A stretch of DNA of 64,000 nucleotides, taken from Cetobacterium sp050033475 (GTDB lineage: Bacteria > Fusobacteriota > Fusobacteriia > Fusobacteriales > Fusobacteriaceae). Location: positions 310,001 through 374,000 of the forward strand of contig NZ_CP188319.1 of NCBI RefSeq assembly GCF_050033475.1, in the 5' to 3' direction. Shown in pieces: positions 44,337-57,178 of this stretch (its first letter is position 1; the number at the start of each line of letters is the position of its first letter). The notes beneath the pieces are model-generated. The model was given only the letters and a program-made list of their open reading frames with translations, did no database searches and was not told the DNA's origin. A program made the position numbers and the translations under genes.

Positions 44337-44355
44337 TGTTGATAAAATTAGTAAA

Positions 44356-47160
44356 TTAACTATTCAATGTACAATAATGGAAATATTCACAATTTTTACA
44401 TTTAACTTTATCATATTTTTTTTCTTGGAACTGATTTTCTTTAATTTTTTCAATAATATTCTTATAAAATTTTTCAATTTCTATTAAGTCTTTATCTGTT
44501 ATTGGAATAATCTCTTTTTTTTGATTTTTTATAAAATAAAGTATTCCTTCTTTAATAGGAAAATTTTTTCTTTTATGTAATAAATAACTATAAAATTTAA
44601 TCTGATTCTTATATCCTTCGAATAACTCTTCATTTTCAGGAACATCTCCAGTTTTAAAATCAATTATACTATATTTGTTATTTTCTTCTATAATCATATC
44701 TAAAGTTCCTTCTAATATTCCACAATCCTCTACTAAAGAAATCTTTTCCTCTACATTTTTTAAATGATTTAATATTTCTTTTTCATTTTTCAAATAATCA
44801 TTTATCTGATTTAATCCTTTATTCAATATACTCTTTCCTAAAGTTACATTTGTACTTTCTTTTAAAGATAAATATATCTTATAGTATATCTTAAAAATAT
44901 CTTCTTCTATTATATTTTCTAAACCTTTTTCTAAAATCAGAATATGTAATTTTTCCATAGTTTCATGTATTAAAATTCCATAAATTGCTCCTAAGGATTT
45001 TTTACTTTCAATTTTAAAAATCTTTGTAAGTTTATACTTAAATGGACATCTGTTATATAAATTTATATCTCCAGTAAATGTATAAGTTTCTTTTAATTTA
45101 CTATTCTCTATTATATCTAATTTTAAATTATCAAATTTTAAGGCCCCACTGGCTACATCTGGTAATTTATCATATAATCTTTTAAAAGGTAATGAGGGTA
45201 CTATTTTCTTACCTGTTTCATTTTCTATGCAGGATAATATTAATAAATTTTTAGCTCTTGAAAACCCCGTATAAAATAATCTCCAAAAATCAAATTCTTC
45301 TATCCGATAGGAAGGTTCATATTCCTCTTTTTTAAATAATTGTTCTAAATCCTTATCCGTTATATTTTCTCTTCCTATAGGAATTCGATCCAAAGACCCT
45401 ATTATAACTACTGGAAATTCTAATCCCTTTGATTGATGTATTGTTAAAAATGAAATTGCATTTTTAGGAACTAATTCCTTTGGTTCTTCATATTCATCTA
45501 TTCCATTATCTTTCAAAAATTTCAAATGAGAATTAAAAAAATATAACATAGCTCTCTCTAAATTTTCTGTAGTTAAAATCTCTACTTTAGATAAAATTTC
45601 AAAATCCTTAAGAATTTTTGAAAATATTCCTAAATTATAAGCTTCTCTATTTTCAATAACTTCCATAGTTTTATTTTCTAAATATTTTTTAAATATCTCC
45701 AAGGAAATAATCTCATAGAATAAATCTAATAATCCTTCTTTTCCCTTAAAATTATCCTCATAATATTTCTTTTTTTTCTTTATCCATTCTCTTAATTCCT
45801 TATAATTTTTAGATTCTTTTTCTATTTTTACTGAGGAACTTCTATAATAATCCTTTATATCTGAATTATAGGGATTTTCCATTATTTTTTCTGTAATTTT
45901 AGGAAATATATTTAAAAATACTCCTATTAAATTTCTAATCTCTTCTCTATAAAAAAATAAATTGGATCTTGGAGAATATATTTTTATTCCTTTCTTTTCT
46001 AAGTAATGACCTAAAGATATCATTCTTTTATCCTTTACTGAAATTGATAAAAAAGCAATTTGATTATAATTTTCTATTATTTCTTTTTCTTTTAAATATA
46101 ATAAAAATTTATATATTCTTTCCATCCATTGAATTTCTGAATTTTTTACAGATAATTTAACAACCGTAGCTTGTTCTACATCTTTATTTCCTACCGCTTC
46201 TATTTCTTTAGGGTATCTAAATTTATCCCATTGTAATGAATTTATCCATTCCTTACAAAAATCTACAATTCCCCAAGGGGATCTATAGTTTTTTGTTAAT
46301 TTAATTATCTTGCAAACTCCTTCTGGAAAATTTTCTGGAAATAATAATATATTTTTTACTGTCGCTCCTCTAAATCTATATATTCCTTGGTCATCATCAC
46401 CTACAACACAGATATTTCCATTTTCTCCACCTAATAAAAAAATAATTCTCTCTTGAATTTTATTCGTATCTTGATATTCATCTACCATTATATATCTAAT
46501 CTTTTCTCTTAATTCCAATAATACATCACTATTATTTTCTATTAAATTTAAAGCAACCCTTTGAATACTTCCAAAATCTAATAAATTATTTATTTTTAAT
46601 AAAATACTATATTTCTCATAGGATTTTCTCAAAAAAATATTTTTTTTCTCAATATCATCTAAAGAAATATTTTCTTCACTCAATCTATTAAACCATTTTT
46701 GTAAAAAAATAGCTTTTTTCCAATCTGTTGGTAAATATCTTCCTTTAAAAAATTCCTCATATTCATCTATTTCTTTGAATTCTTTCATTTTTCTATATAT
46801 AAAAAATTTTTGATTAATATCATCTAATATTTCATAACCCTGATATAGTCCTGTTTTAAATATATATTCATCTATTATTTTTAAACATACCGAATGAATT
46901 GTTCCTATATATAACTCATTTAAATTTACGCTCTTATCTTTAATTCTTTCTGAGATTCTTGTTATAAGCTCTCTTGCAGCTCTTTCTGTAAAGGTAGTTA
47001 TAAGTATATTCCTAGGTTCTATTTTTTTTTCTTCTAACATATAAATAATTCTTTCAACTAGTGTTCTTGTTTTTCCAGAACCAGGACCAGCTATTATCAA
47101 TAATGGTCCAATTATAGATTCAACTGCTTCTTTCTGTTCATTATTCAAAAGTACTTTCAT
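44356..47160 (-). CDS. UvrD/Rep-type helicase fused to RecB-like Fe-S nuclease
   Basis: 934 residues. Superfamily 1A helicase: Walker A IAGPGSGKT (near 23-31), TFTERAARE, Walker B IMVDEYQDTN, GDDDQGIYRFRGA, LTKNYRSP, TIHQSKGLEFPVV and late motif VI (LFYTGFSRAKNLL). The C-terminal 250 residues form a PD-(D/E)XK nuclease: ETMEKLH, GTLDMIIEE, IIDFKTGD (motif IV). The four-cysteine Fe-S cradle is Cys in YNRCPFKY plus CKNCEYFHYC at the end, as in AddB and Cas4. Likely a DNA end-processing or recombination enzyme. It could stand in for one AddAB subunit; no partner gene is adjacent. Confidence 0.85.
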   Translation of the reverse strand: MKVLLNNEQKEAVESIIGPLLIIAGPGSGKTRTLVERIIYMLEEKKIEPRNILITTFTERAARELITRISERIKDKSVNLNELYIGTIHSVCLKIIDEYIFKTGLYQGYEILDDINQKFFIYRKMKEFKEIDEYEEFFKGRYLPTDWKKAIFLQKWFNRLSEENISLDDIEKKNIFLRKSYEKYSILLKINNLLDFGSIQRVALNLIENNSDVLLELREKIRYIMVDEYQDTNKIQERIIFLLGGENGNICVVGDDDQGIYRFRGATVKNILLFPENFPEGVCKIIKLTKNYRSPWGIVDFCKEWINSLQWDKFRYPKEIEAVGNKDVEQATVVKLSVKNSEIQWMERIYKFLLYLKEKEIIENYNQIAFLSISVKDKRMISLGHYLEKKGIKIYSPRSNLFFYREEIRNLIGVFLNIFPKITEKIMENPYNSDIKDYYRSSSVKIEKESKNYKELREWIKKKKKYYEDNFKGKEGLLDLFYEIISLEIFKKYLENKTMEVIENREAYNLGIFSKILKDFEILSKVEILTTENLERAMLYFFNSHLKFLKDNGIDEYEEPKELVPKNAISFLTIHQSKGLEFPVVIIGSLDRIPIGRENITDKDLEQLFKKEEYEPSYRIEEFDFWRLFYTGFSRAKNLLILSCIENETGKKIVPSLPFKRLYDKLPDVASGALKFDNLKLDIIENSKLKETYTFTGDINLYNRCPFKYKLTKIFKIESKKSLGAIYGILIHETMEKLHILILEKGLENIIEEDIFKIYYKIYLSLKESTNVTLGKSILNKGLNQINDYLKNEKEILNHLKNVEEKISLVEDCGILEGTLDMIIEENNKYSIIDFKTGDVPENEELFEGYKNQIKFYSYLLHKRKNFPIKEGILYFIKNQKKEIIPITDKDLIEIEKFYKNIIEKIKENQFQEKKYDKVKCKNCEYFHYCTLNS

Positions 47161-47180
47161 TCCAACTCCCTTTATAAAGC

Positions 47181-47206
47181 AAAAAAGAGCTAGTTAACTA
47201 GCTCTT
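47181..47206 (-). terminator. Intrinsic terminator after tRNA-Thr
   Basis: Perfect palindrome AAGAGCTAGTT/AACTAGCTCTT (47185-47206), followed on the minus strand by six T. It lies between the tRNA and the helicase-nuclease gene. Confidence 0.88.
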
Positions 47207-47224
47207 AAAATTTTCAACCTTCAC

Positions 47225-47300
47225 TGGTGCCACCTACCGGAATCGAACCAGCGACCTCTACCTTACCATGGTATTGCTCTACCTACTGAGCTAAGGTGGC
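47225..47300 (-). tRNA. tRNA-Thr (anticodon GGT)
   Basis: 76 bases including an encoded CCA (47227-47225). Acceptor GCCACCT pairs with AGGTGGC, followed by discriminator A. The D arm reads GCTC AGTAGGTA GAGC, the anticodon loop ATGGTAA gives GGT (reads ACC and ACU), and the T arm reads GCTGG TTCGATT CCGGT. The outer anticodon-stem pair is A-G, a mismatch; the other four pair. Confidence 0.95.
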
Positions 47301-47305
47301 ATATA

Positions 47306-47332
47306 AAGGACTATTCTAAAAGAATAGTCCTT
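47306..47332 (-). other. Strong hairpin between ferredoxin and tRNA-Thr
   Basis: A 12-bp perfect stem, AAGGACTATTCT with AGAATAGTCCTT, loop AAA. On the minus strand it is followed by TATATGCC, not a T run, so it is a weak terminator at best. It sits 6 bases from the tRNA 5' end and could be an RNA processing or stability element. Confidence 0.6.
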
Positions 47333-47340
47333 CTATTTTA

Positions 47341-47511
47341 TTACTCAGCTGATATTGCATCAACTGGACATGTAGCAGCACATGATCCGCAATCAATACA
47401 AGTATCGTTTATTTCTCTTTTTCCATCTGCATCAGCTGATATTGCTGATACTGGACAAACTGCCTCACAAGCTCCACATCCGATACAAATCTCTTTATCT
47501 ATTACGTGCAT
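47341..47511 (-). CDS. 2[4Fe-4S] ferredoxin
   Basis: A 56-residue clostridial-type ferredoxin starting MHVIDKEICIGCGACEAVCP. Two CxxCxxCxxxCP motifs (Cys at 9, 12, 15, 19 and 38, 41, 44, 48) bind two cubane clusters. It transfers electrons in anaerobic metabolism. An in-frame ATG two codons upstream is too close to the GGAGG. It is a near copy of the next gene, 60 bases away. Confidence 0.96.
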   Translation of the reverse strand: MHVIDKEICIGCGACEAVCPVSAISADADGKREINDTCIDCGSCAATCPVDAISAE

Positions 47512-47571
47512 AATCATTCCTCCATATATTTTATTTTTGGTTTTGGTTTACGTTAATTTTAATTAAACTTA

Positions 47572-47745
47572 TTAGTTTCCTGCAGAAATAGCTTCTACTG
47601 GGCAAACACTTGCGCATGAACCACAATCAACACAAGACTCTCCAATCTCATATTTCCCATTATCATCAGCTGATATTGCTGATACTGGACAAGTTCCTTC
47701 GCATGATCCGCATCCTATGCATGTTTCTTTTTCAATAATATACAT
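47572..47745 (-). CDS. 2[4Fe-4S] ferredoxin (second copy)
   Basis: 57 residues beginning MYIIEKETCIGCGSCEGTCP, with the same two four-Cys motifs (Cys 9, 12, 15, 19 and 38, 41, 44, 48). About two thirds of positions are identical to the neighbour at 47341-47511, so they arose by tandem duplication. GTAGGAGG precedes the ATG, and a near-consensus promoter lies upstream; the pair is probably co-transcribed. Confidence 0.96.
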   Translation of the reverse strand: MYIIEKETCIGCGSCEGTCPVSAISADDNGKYEIGESCVDCGSCASVCPVEAISAGN

Positions 47746-47780
47746 ATTCTACCTCCTACCCAATTTATTTCTACTATATC

Positions 47781-47809
47781 AATATAACTGAATTCCCAGA
47801 AATTGTCAA
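47781..47809 (-). promoter_or_regulatory. Promoter for ferredoxin pair
   Basis: Minus strand perfect TTGACA (47809-47804), 17-base spacer, TATATT (47786-47781). The 47810-47926 stretch upstream, after the rRNA operon, holds no gene that I can support; it has AT-rich sequence and weak hairpins only. Confidence 0.7.
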
Positions 47810-47900
47810 GTTATGTTAAACATTTTTTTACATCTTTCACACAAATAGTTTGATAAGCAAACTTTGTTGAAAATTAAAGTTTTTTTATTGTTTAATTTCA

Positions 47901-47940
47901 GTATTTTTGATTTTTTCAAAAAATACAAAAAATAAAAAAA
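47901..47940 (-). terminator. Putative rRNA operon terminator
   Basis: The minus strand has a U-run (TTTTTTTATTTTTT, 47940-47927) immediately after the closing helix of 5S, followed by a weak hairpin (GTATTTTT, 47901-47908, with AAAAATAC, 47919-47926). The 5S closing helix plus U-run could itself act as terminator. Confidence 0.45.
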
Positions 47941-47941
47941 G

Positions 47942-48057
47942 ATTGGCAACTTTCTATCCTCCCAGGGGGCTGCCCCCCAAGTACTTTCGACGTTTACGAG
48001 CTTAACTTCCAGGTTCGGTATGTTACTGGGTGTACCCTCGTAGCCATTGTTGCCAAT
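47942..48057 (-). rRNA. rrf: 5S ribosomal RNA
   Basis: On the minus strand the RNA starts ATTGGCAAC and ends GTTGCCAAT, forming the closing helix, with internal CGAACCTGGAAGTTAAGCTC conserved in 5S. About 116 bases. Ends estimated from the helix. Confidence 0.95.
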
Positions 48058-48082
48058 CATTATTCAAATGTTTTGAACACTT

Positions 48083-48097
48083 GAAACTATATAGTAG
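48083..48097 (-). other. 3' arm of 23S rRNA processing stem
   Basis: Transcript CTACTATATAGTTTC, 7 bases after the 23S 3' end. It is exactly complementary to the 15 bases at 51097-51111 before 23S. Confidence 0.75.
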
Positions 48098-48103
48098 TAT
48101 TTA

Positions 48104-51017
<2,914 letters not shown>

Positions 51018-51169
51018 TATGTTTCTTTTATTTTGACAGACTAACAATCTCTAAAACTAGAGTTTATTAGTTGATTTATTGTATCTCTCAATATCTACTA
51101 TATAGTTTCCAATGTCCAAATGATGATGAAGAACATCATCAATAGAATAGATAAGACTAGTGTCTCCTT
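51018..51169 (-). other. 16S-23S internal transcribed spacer, no tRNA
   Basis: 152 bases. No tRNA-Ile or tRNA-Ala is present. It contains the 5' arm of the 23S processing stem (51097-51111), the 3' arm of the 16S stem (51144-51156), and a small hairpin GATGATG-AAGAA-CATCATC (51122-51140). Confidence 0.85.
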
Positions 51170-52687
<1,518 letters not shown>

Positions 52688-52733
52688 ATTTTTATTTACA
52701 CCGTTATGTTGTTAATGCATAACTAATTGACTA

Positions 52734-52746
52734 TCTTATCTATTCT
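52734..52746 (-). other. 5' arm of 16S rRNA processing stem
   Basis: Transcript AGAATAGATAAGA, about 47 bases before 16S; exactly complementary to TCTTATCTATTCT transcribed from 51156-51144 just after 16S. Confidence 0.75.
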
Positions 52747-52794
52747 GTTGTTAATGTCCTTCGTTCTTGCCAGCTGTTCTCGCTGACATTAGTT

Positions 52795-52823
52795 ATAATA
52801 TCACTATCTCCATTTTTTGTCAA
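52795..52823 (-). promoter_or_regulatory. rRNA operon promoter
   Basis: Minus strand perfect TTGACA (52823-52818), 17-base spacer, TATTAT (52800-52795). The leader to 16S is about 100 bases. No clear boxA was found. Confidence 0.75.
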
Positions 52824-52834
52824 TAACTTTTTTT

Positions 52835-52867
52835 AAAAAAAGAGAAAGAATTTAAATTCTTTCTCTT
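52835..52867 (-). terminator. Intrinsic terminator after gltX
   Basis: Palindrome AAGAGAAAGAATTT/AAATTCTTTCTCTT (52840-52867), followed by seven T on the minus strand. It separates gltX from the rRNA promoter. Confidence 0.85.
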
Positions 52868-52874
52868 CTTAAAT

Positions 52875-54386
52875 TTAATTTCCATATTTTGTTAACATTT
52901 TTTCTATTCTAGAAATTGTTCTTTCTCTTCCTATAATAGAAACTAAATTATATAAATCTGCACCTTTTGGAAGACCAGTTAATACTGCTCTTAATGGCAT
53001 ATAAACTTTTCCAGGACCTTCTCCTATTTCTTCTAAAGTTTCTTTTAATAATTCCTTAGCTTCTTCTATGGAAATATCCTCTTGAGATTTATTTACTTTA
53101 TCTAAGAATAAATCTATAGATTTTCTACCTGTTTCATCTTTGATACATGTATATAATCTTTCGATTCCTTGTTTTTCTTTCTTAGGCATTTCTTCATTTA
53201 CTTCTGGTAACTCATATTCATCATTGAAGTATACAGCAGCTTCCTTTGCAATTTCTTTTAAAGTTTGAGCTCCTTCTCTTAATACTTCTACAATTTTAGC
53301 TAATCTATTAAATTCTTTCTCTGATAATTCTTCAGGTATATTATATCCTTCAGCTCTAAAGAAAGGTATTGTTAGTTCTGTTAACTCTTTTAAATCTTTT
53401 CTTCTCATATGTTGATTGTTAACCCATCCTAGTTTAACTAAGTCAAATACTGGTCCACCTAAAGATACATTGTCTATGTTAAAATTATCTTTAAATTCTT
53501 GTAATGAGAAAATTTCTTTATTTTCACCAAAAGAATAACCCATTAACCCTAAAAAGTTAACTAATCCTTCTTTTAAATATCCTTCTTCTTTATACCATTT
53601 TAATGATACTGGATTCTTTCTCTTTGATATTTTAGTTCTATCTGAGTTTCTTAATAATGGCATATGAATAAATTCTGGCTCTGGCCATCCAAAAGCTCTA
53701 TATAATTGAATATGTTTTGGTGTTGATGCTATCCATTCTTCCGCTCTGATTACATGAGTTATTTGCATTAAATAATCATCAACTACGTTAGCTAGGTGAT
53801 AAGTTGGGAATCCATCTGCTTTTAGTAAAACTTGGTCATCTATTTTACTATTTTCAAATACGATATCTCCTCTTAATCTATCTTTTATTACAGTTTCTCC
53901 TTCATAAGGCATCTTTAATCTTATAACATAAGGTTCTCCAGCTGCTAATTTTGCTTCTATTTCTTCCTTACTTAAAGATCTACAGTGTCCATCATATCCT
54001 GGAGCTTTTCCCATTGCTTTTTGTCTTTCTCTTAAGTTTTCTAGTCTTTCTTGAGAACAGAAACAGTAGTAAGCTTCTCCTTTTTCAACAAGCTGTCTTG
54101 CATAATCTCCATAAATATGGAATCTTTCAGATTGTCTATAAGGTCCATAAGGTCCTCCAACATCTGGTCCTTCAGCCCAATTTAAATCTAACCAATTTAG
54201 AGCATCAAATATCATTTGCTCTGATCCCTCAGTATATCTATTTTGATCGGTATCCTCTATTCTTAAAATGAACTCTCCTCCATTTGCATGAGCAAAGGCT
54301 ATATTGAACATTGCTATATAAGCTGTTCCAACATGTGGATCTCCTGTTGGAGACGGCGCTACTCTAGTTCTTACTTTTCTTTCCAT
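52875..54386 (-). CDS. gltX: Glutamyl-tRNA synthetase
   Basis: Class Ia synthetase of 503 residues. It opens with MERKVRTRVAPSPTGDPHVGTAY, where HVGT is the HIGH variant, and carries KISKR (near 254-258) as the KMSKS counterpart. A CFCSQERLE segment near 109 contains the CxC of the bacterial zinc region. It charges tRNA-Glu; whether it also mischarges tRNA-Gln cannot be told here. Confidence 0.96.
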   Translation of the reverse strand: MERKVRTRVAPSPTGDPHVGTAYIAMFNIAFAHANGGEFILRIEDTDQNRYTEGSEQMIFDALNWLDLNWAEGPDVGGPYGPYRQSERFHIYGDYARQLVEKGEAYYCFCSQERLENLRERQKAMGKAPGYDGHCRSLSKEEIEAKLAAGEPYVIRLKMPYEGETVIKDRLRGDIVFENSKIDDQVLLKADGFPTYHLANVVDDYLMQITHVIRAEEWIASTPKHIQLYRAFGWPEPEFIHMPLLRNSDRTKISKRKNPVSLKWYKEEGYLKEGLVNFLGLMGYSFGENKEIFSLQEFKDNFNIDNVSLGGPVFDLVKLGWVNNQHMRRKDLKELTELTIPFFRAEGYNIPEELSEKEFNRLAKIVEVLREGAQTLKEIAKEAAVYFNDEYELPEVNEEMPKKEKQGIERLYTCIKDETGRKSIDLFLDKVNKSQEDISIEEAKELLKETLEEIGEGPGKVYMPLRAVLTGLPKGADLYNLVSIIGRERTISRIEKMLTKYGN

Positions 54387-54461
54387 ATCTCTCCTCTTCC
54401 TTTCACTAGATAACAGTATTTTACTAGGAATTTTACCACAATTTTTATTTTTTTTAAAGCT

Positions 54462-55563
54462 CTATTTAGCTTTTGTCCATCTTAAATAACCATTTATGAA
54501 CATATCTATATCCCCATCCATTACAGCTCTAATATTTCCTGATTCTACCATTGTTCTATGATCTTTTACCAATGTATAAGGTTGAAATACATATGATCTA
54601 ATTTGATTTCCCCAACCTATTTCACTTTGATCTCCCTGTATTTTTTTTAATTCTTCTTCCTTTTTTTTCATTTCAATCTCTAATAATTTAGATTTTAATA
54701 ATTTCATAGCTGTTTCTCTGTTATTTAATTGAGATCTTTCTTTTTGACAAGTTACAACTACTCCAGTAGGAATATGTGTTATTCTAACTGCAGAATCTGT
54801 CATATTTACATGTTGTCCTCCAGCTCCACTTGCTCTATATGTATCTATCCTTAAATCACCTGAATCTATATTAACTTCCACAGTTTCATCAACTTCTGGC
54901 ATAATATCTACAGAAGCAAATGATGTATGTCTTTTTTTATTTGCATCAAATGGAGAAATTCTTACCAATCTATGTATTCCTTTTTCAGCTTTTAAATATC
55001 CATAAGCTCTGCTTCCTTCAACCAATAACGTTATTGATTTTATTCCCACAGAATCTCCTGCCATATAATCCATTTCTGTAACTTTATATCCCTTTGTATT
55101 AAACCATCTCATATACATTCTATATAGCATATCTGCCCAATCACAAGCTTCTGTTCCACCTGCTCCAGCATGAATAGTTACAATTGCATTATTTCCATCA
55201 TATGGTCCATCTAATAATAATTTAGTATCATAATTATCTAAATTATGTTCTAAATCTCTATGCTTTTCTTCTAACTCCTTCTCAAAATCAATTTCACCCA
55301 TTTCAACGAATTCAATTAAAACCTCTTCATCGTGATATAGATTTTCCAATTGATAGTATTCTCCTATAATTTCTTTTTCACTATTTAAATCTTTTATAAT
55401 TTTGTTACTATGGTTTTTATCATTCCAAAAACCTTCTTTTAAAGTTTCTTCCTCAAGTTTTTTTATAATATTTTGTCTCTTTTCTAAGTCAAAGAGACCC
55501 CCTGATCTCATCTAATTTTTGTCTAATAGTTATAAACTCTCTTTTTAATTCTAAAATATCCAC
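54462..55563 (-). CDS. prfB: Peptide chain release factor 2, with programmed +1 frameshift
   Basis: Terminates translation at UGA and UAA. It is encoded in two frames. Frame one starts at GTG 55563 (GGAGG 10 bases upstream) and runs 24 codons to AGG GGG TCT CTT TGA C; the ribosome then slips +1 and continues in the frame ending at 54462, giving 366 residues. The second frame has SPF (in ISPFDANKK), which reads the stop codon, and GAGGQ (in ASGAGGQHV), which triggers hydrolysis. The downstream frame alone opens at an ATG inside the shift region but lacks the true N-terminus. Confidence 0.96.
55486..55503 (-). promoter_or_regulatory. prfB +1 frameshift site
   Basis: AGGGGG (internal Shine-Dalgarno-like, 55503-55498), TCT, then CTT TGA C (TGA at 55491-55489). 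It matches the classic RF2 autoregulation site almost base for base (AGG GGG TAT CTT TGA C in Escherichia coli). Confidence 0.95.
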
Positions 55564-55581
55564 TAAAATTTATCCTCCTAT

Positions 55582-56010
55582 TTATTCCTTTTCTCTTAAA
55601 AATCTTATTAGTTCCTCTATATTTTTTATATTATAAACTTCATTTTCTAAATATATATTAGGACCCTTTTGACATTGTCCTAAACATTTAACTTCATCCA
55701 AAATATATTTTTGAGAAATAATTTCGTCATCTTTCAATCTTTTAAGTAATTCCTCTCCTCTTTTACCACATACTCTTCCAGTACATATTTTCAGAGTTTT
55801 TTTAGAATTTTTATTCAATTTAGAATAGAATTTTATTGTCCCTTCCAATGTAAATGGAAATATATCTGTTTTCTTACAAATATATTCCTTTACTTCTTCT
55901 GGAATACAACCTAATTCTTCCATTACAAAAGTTAAAATTTTGTAATCATTTTTTTTATCTGGTAAATTTTCAATAAATTTATTTAATTTATTATAAAAAT
56001 CCTCATTCAT
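55582..56010 (-). CDS. [2Fe-2S] thioredoxin-like protein (NuoE/HymA type), stand-alone
   Basis: 142 residues. The N-terminal helical part has ILTFVMEELGCIPEEV (near 26-41), and the C-terminus has the four Cys of the NuoE-type [2Fe-2S] site: CTGRVCGKRG and later VKCLGQCQKGPNI. Related proteins feed NADH dehydrogenase or Fe-only hydrogenase. No NuoF or hydrogenase gene is near, so its partner is unknown. The ATG at 56010 has GGGGTGA upstream; an open extension reads back into acpS. Confidence 0.85.
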   Translation of the reverse strand: MNEDFYNKLNKFIENLPDKKNDYKILTFVMEELGCIPEEVKEYICKKTDIFPFTLEGTIKFYSKLNKNSKKTLKICTGRVCGKRGEELLKRLKDDEIISQKYILDEVKCLGQCQKGPNIYLENEVYNIKNIEELIRFLREKE

Positions 56011-56011
56011 T

Positions 56012-56383
56012 TTATTCACCCCTTTGAAAAATAATTGCCACAGCAGTTGCATATTCCTTGCAATGGGATATAGATATATCTATTATTATTTCCTCATTTA
56101 AATTTTTTAATTGATTTTTAAAAATTACATAGGGCTTTCCCAAATGATTATTTAATATGGCAATATCTGTTAAGTTAAAATTTCTAACTCCTGTACCTAA
56201 AGCCTTTGAAATAGCTTCCTTTGCAGCAAATCTTCCTCCATAACTTTCTACTCTATCACCTTTTTCTTTAAAAAGTTCAAGTTCTTCCTGTGAATAAACT
56301 TTTTCTTTAAATTTAGGATTTTTAATAGCCTTTTCTATTCTTGCTAATTCAACAATATCATTTCCAATCCCAAAATATCTCAT
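56012..56383 (-). CDS. acpS: Holo-[acyl-carrier-protein] synthase
   Basis: Attaches 4'-phosphopantetheine to apo-ACP. The 123-residue protein starts MRYFGIGNDIVELARIEK (Mg-binding Asp in GNDIVE) and has GRFAAKEAISKALGTG (near 51-66), both AcpS signatures. The ATG overlaps the tatD stop by one base. Confidence 0.95.
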   Translation of the reverse strand: MRYFGIGNDIVELARIEKAIKNPKFKEKVYSQEELELFKEKGDRVESYGGRFAAKEAISKALGTGVRNFNLTDIAILNNHLGKPYVIFKNQLKNLNEEIIIDISISHCKEYATAVAIIFQRGE

Positions 56384-57147
56384 TATTTTTCTCCTATATT
56401 ATATAAATCTCTTCCATTTTGAGTTGTTATTTCAATTACTTGCTCTAATGATATTCCCTTTATTTCTGCTATTTTTTTAGCAACATATTCTACATATATA
56501 GGTTCATTTCTTTTCCCTCTATTTGGCTCAGGAGCCATATAAGGACAATCAGTTTCTATCACAATTCTTTCTAAAGGTATTTCTTTTACAACTTCTACTA
56601 ATTTTTTAGAATTTTTAAATGTTAATACTCCACCTATTCCTAAATAAAAATTTTTTATAAGTTCCTTTGCTGTTTCTACTGATCCTGGATAACAATGAAT
56701 TACTCCTTTTACTTCTGGAAATTCTTTCAGAATTTTTACTGTATCCTCCATAGCATCCCTTGTATGAATTACTACAGGTTTATTTAATTCTTTAGCCAAT
56801 TGAAGTTGTTTTTTAAAACATTCCTTTTGGAACTCTTTATCTTCTGTCATCCAATAATAATCTAATCCTATTTCACCTATGGCTACAATTTTAGGTTCCT
56901 GTGCCAGGTCTTTTAAAGTAGAAATAGTCTCTTCATTAAATCCTTTTATATCTGTTGGATGTATTCCTACAGTTCCATATATACAATCATAAACTCTTGT
57001 TAATCTTACTGTTTTTTTAGAACTTTCTAAATCATATCCAATATTGACAACAAAATCTAAATTTTCCTCTATTCTTTTTATTACTTCTATTCTATCTTCA
57101 TTAAATTTTTCATTATCTATATGACAATGAGTGTCTATTAATTTCAT
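56383..57147 (-). CDS. tatD: TatD-family metal-dependent hydrolase/DNase
   Basis: TIM-barrel hydrolase of 254 residues. Metal ligands are visible: DTHCHID (near 5-11), GEIGLDYYW, VIHTRDA, IHCYPGS and ETDCPYMAPEPNRG. The family has 3'-5' DNase activity. First of the unit tatD-acpS-NuoE-like-prfB, with an extended -10 promoter just upstream. Confidence 0.93.
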   Translation of the reverse strand: MKLIDTHCHIDNEKFNEDRIEVIKRIEENLDFVVNIGYDLESSKKTVRLTRVYDCIYGTVGIHPTDIKGFNEETISTLKDLAQEPKIVAIGEIGLDYYWMTEDKEFQKECFKKQLQLAKELNKPVVIHTRDAMEDTVKILKEFPEVKGVIHCYPGSVETAKELIKNFYLGIGGVLTFKNSKKLVEVVKEIPLERIVIETDCPYMAPEPNRGKRNEPIYVEYVAKKIAEIKGISLEQVIEITTQNGRDLYNIGEK

Positions 57148-57169
57148 ATTATCTTCACCTCTTTAATCT

Positions 57170-57178
57170 ATTATAACA
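57170..57178 (-). promoter_or_regulatory. Extended -10 promoter for tatD
   Basis: Minus strand TGTTATAAT (TATAAT at 57175-57170), directly after the T run of the hslO terminator. No convincing -35. Confidence 0.4.

Noticed and set aside
44356..47160. Helicase-nuclease as part of a defence island
   Set aside because: Neighbours are aroF, a tRNA and ferredoxins; no other defence gene is present, so the position near a tRNA is not enough to claim an island.
47806..48060. 84-codon open frame on the minus strand
   Set aside because: It runs through the 5S rRNA gene and its AT-rich flank, with no ribosome site or family similarity.
51018..51169. Possible tRNA in the rRNA spacer
   Set aside because: No acceptor/T-loop pattern (TTCGANNC) was found; the spacer holds processing stems only.
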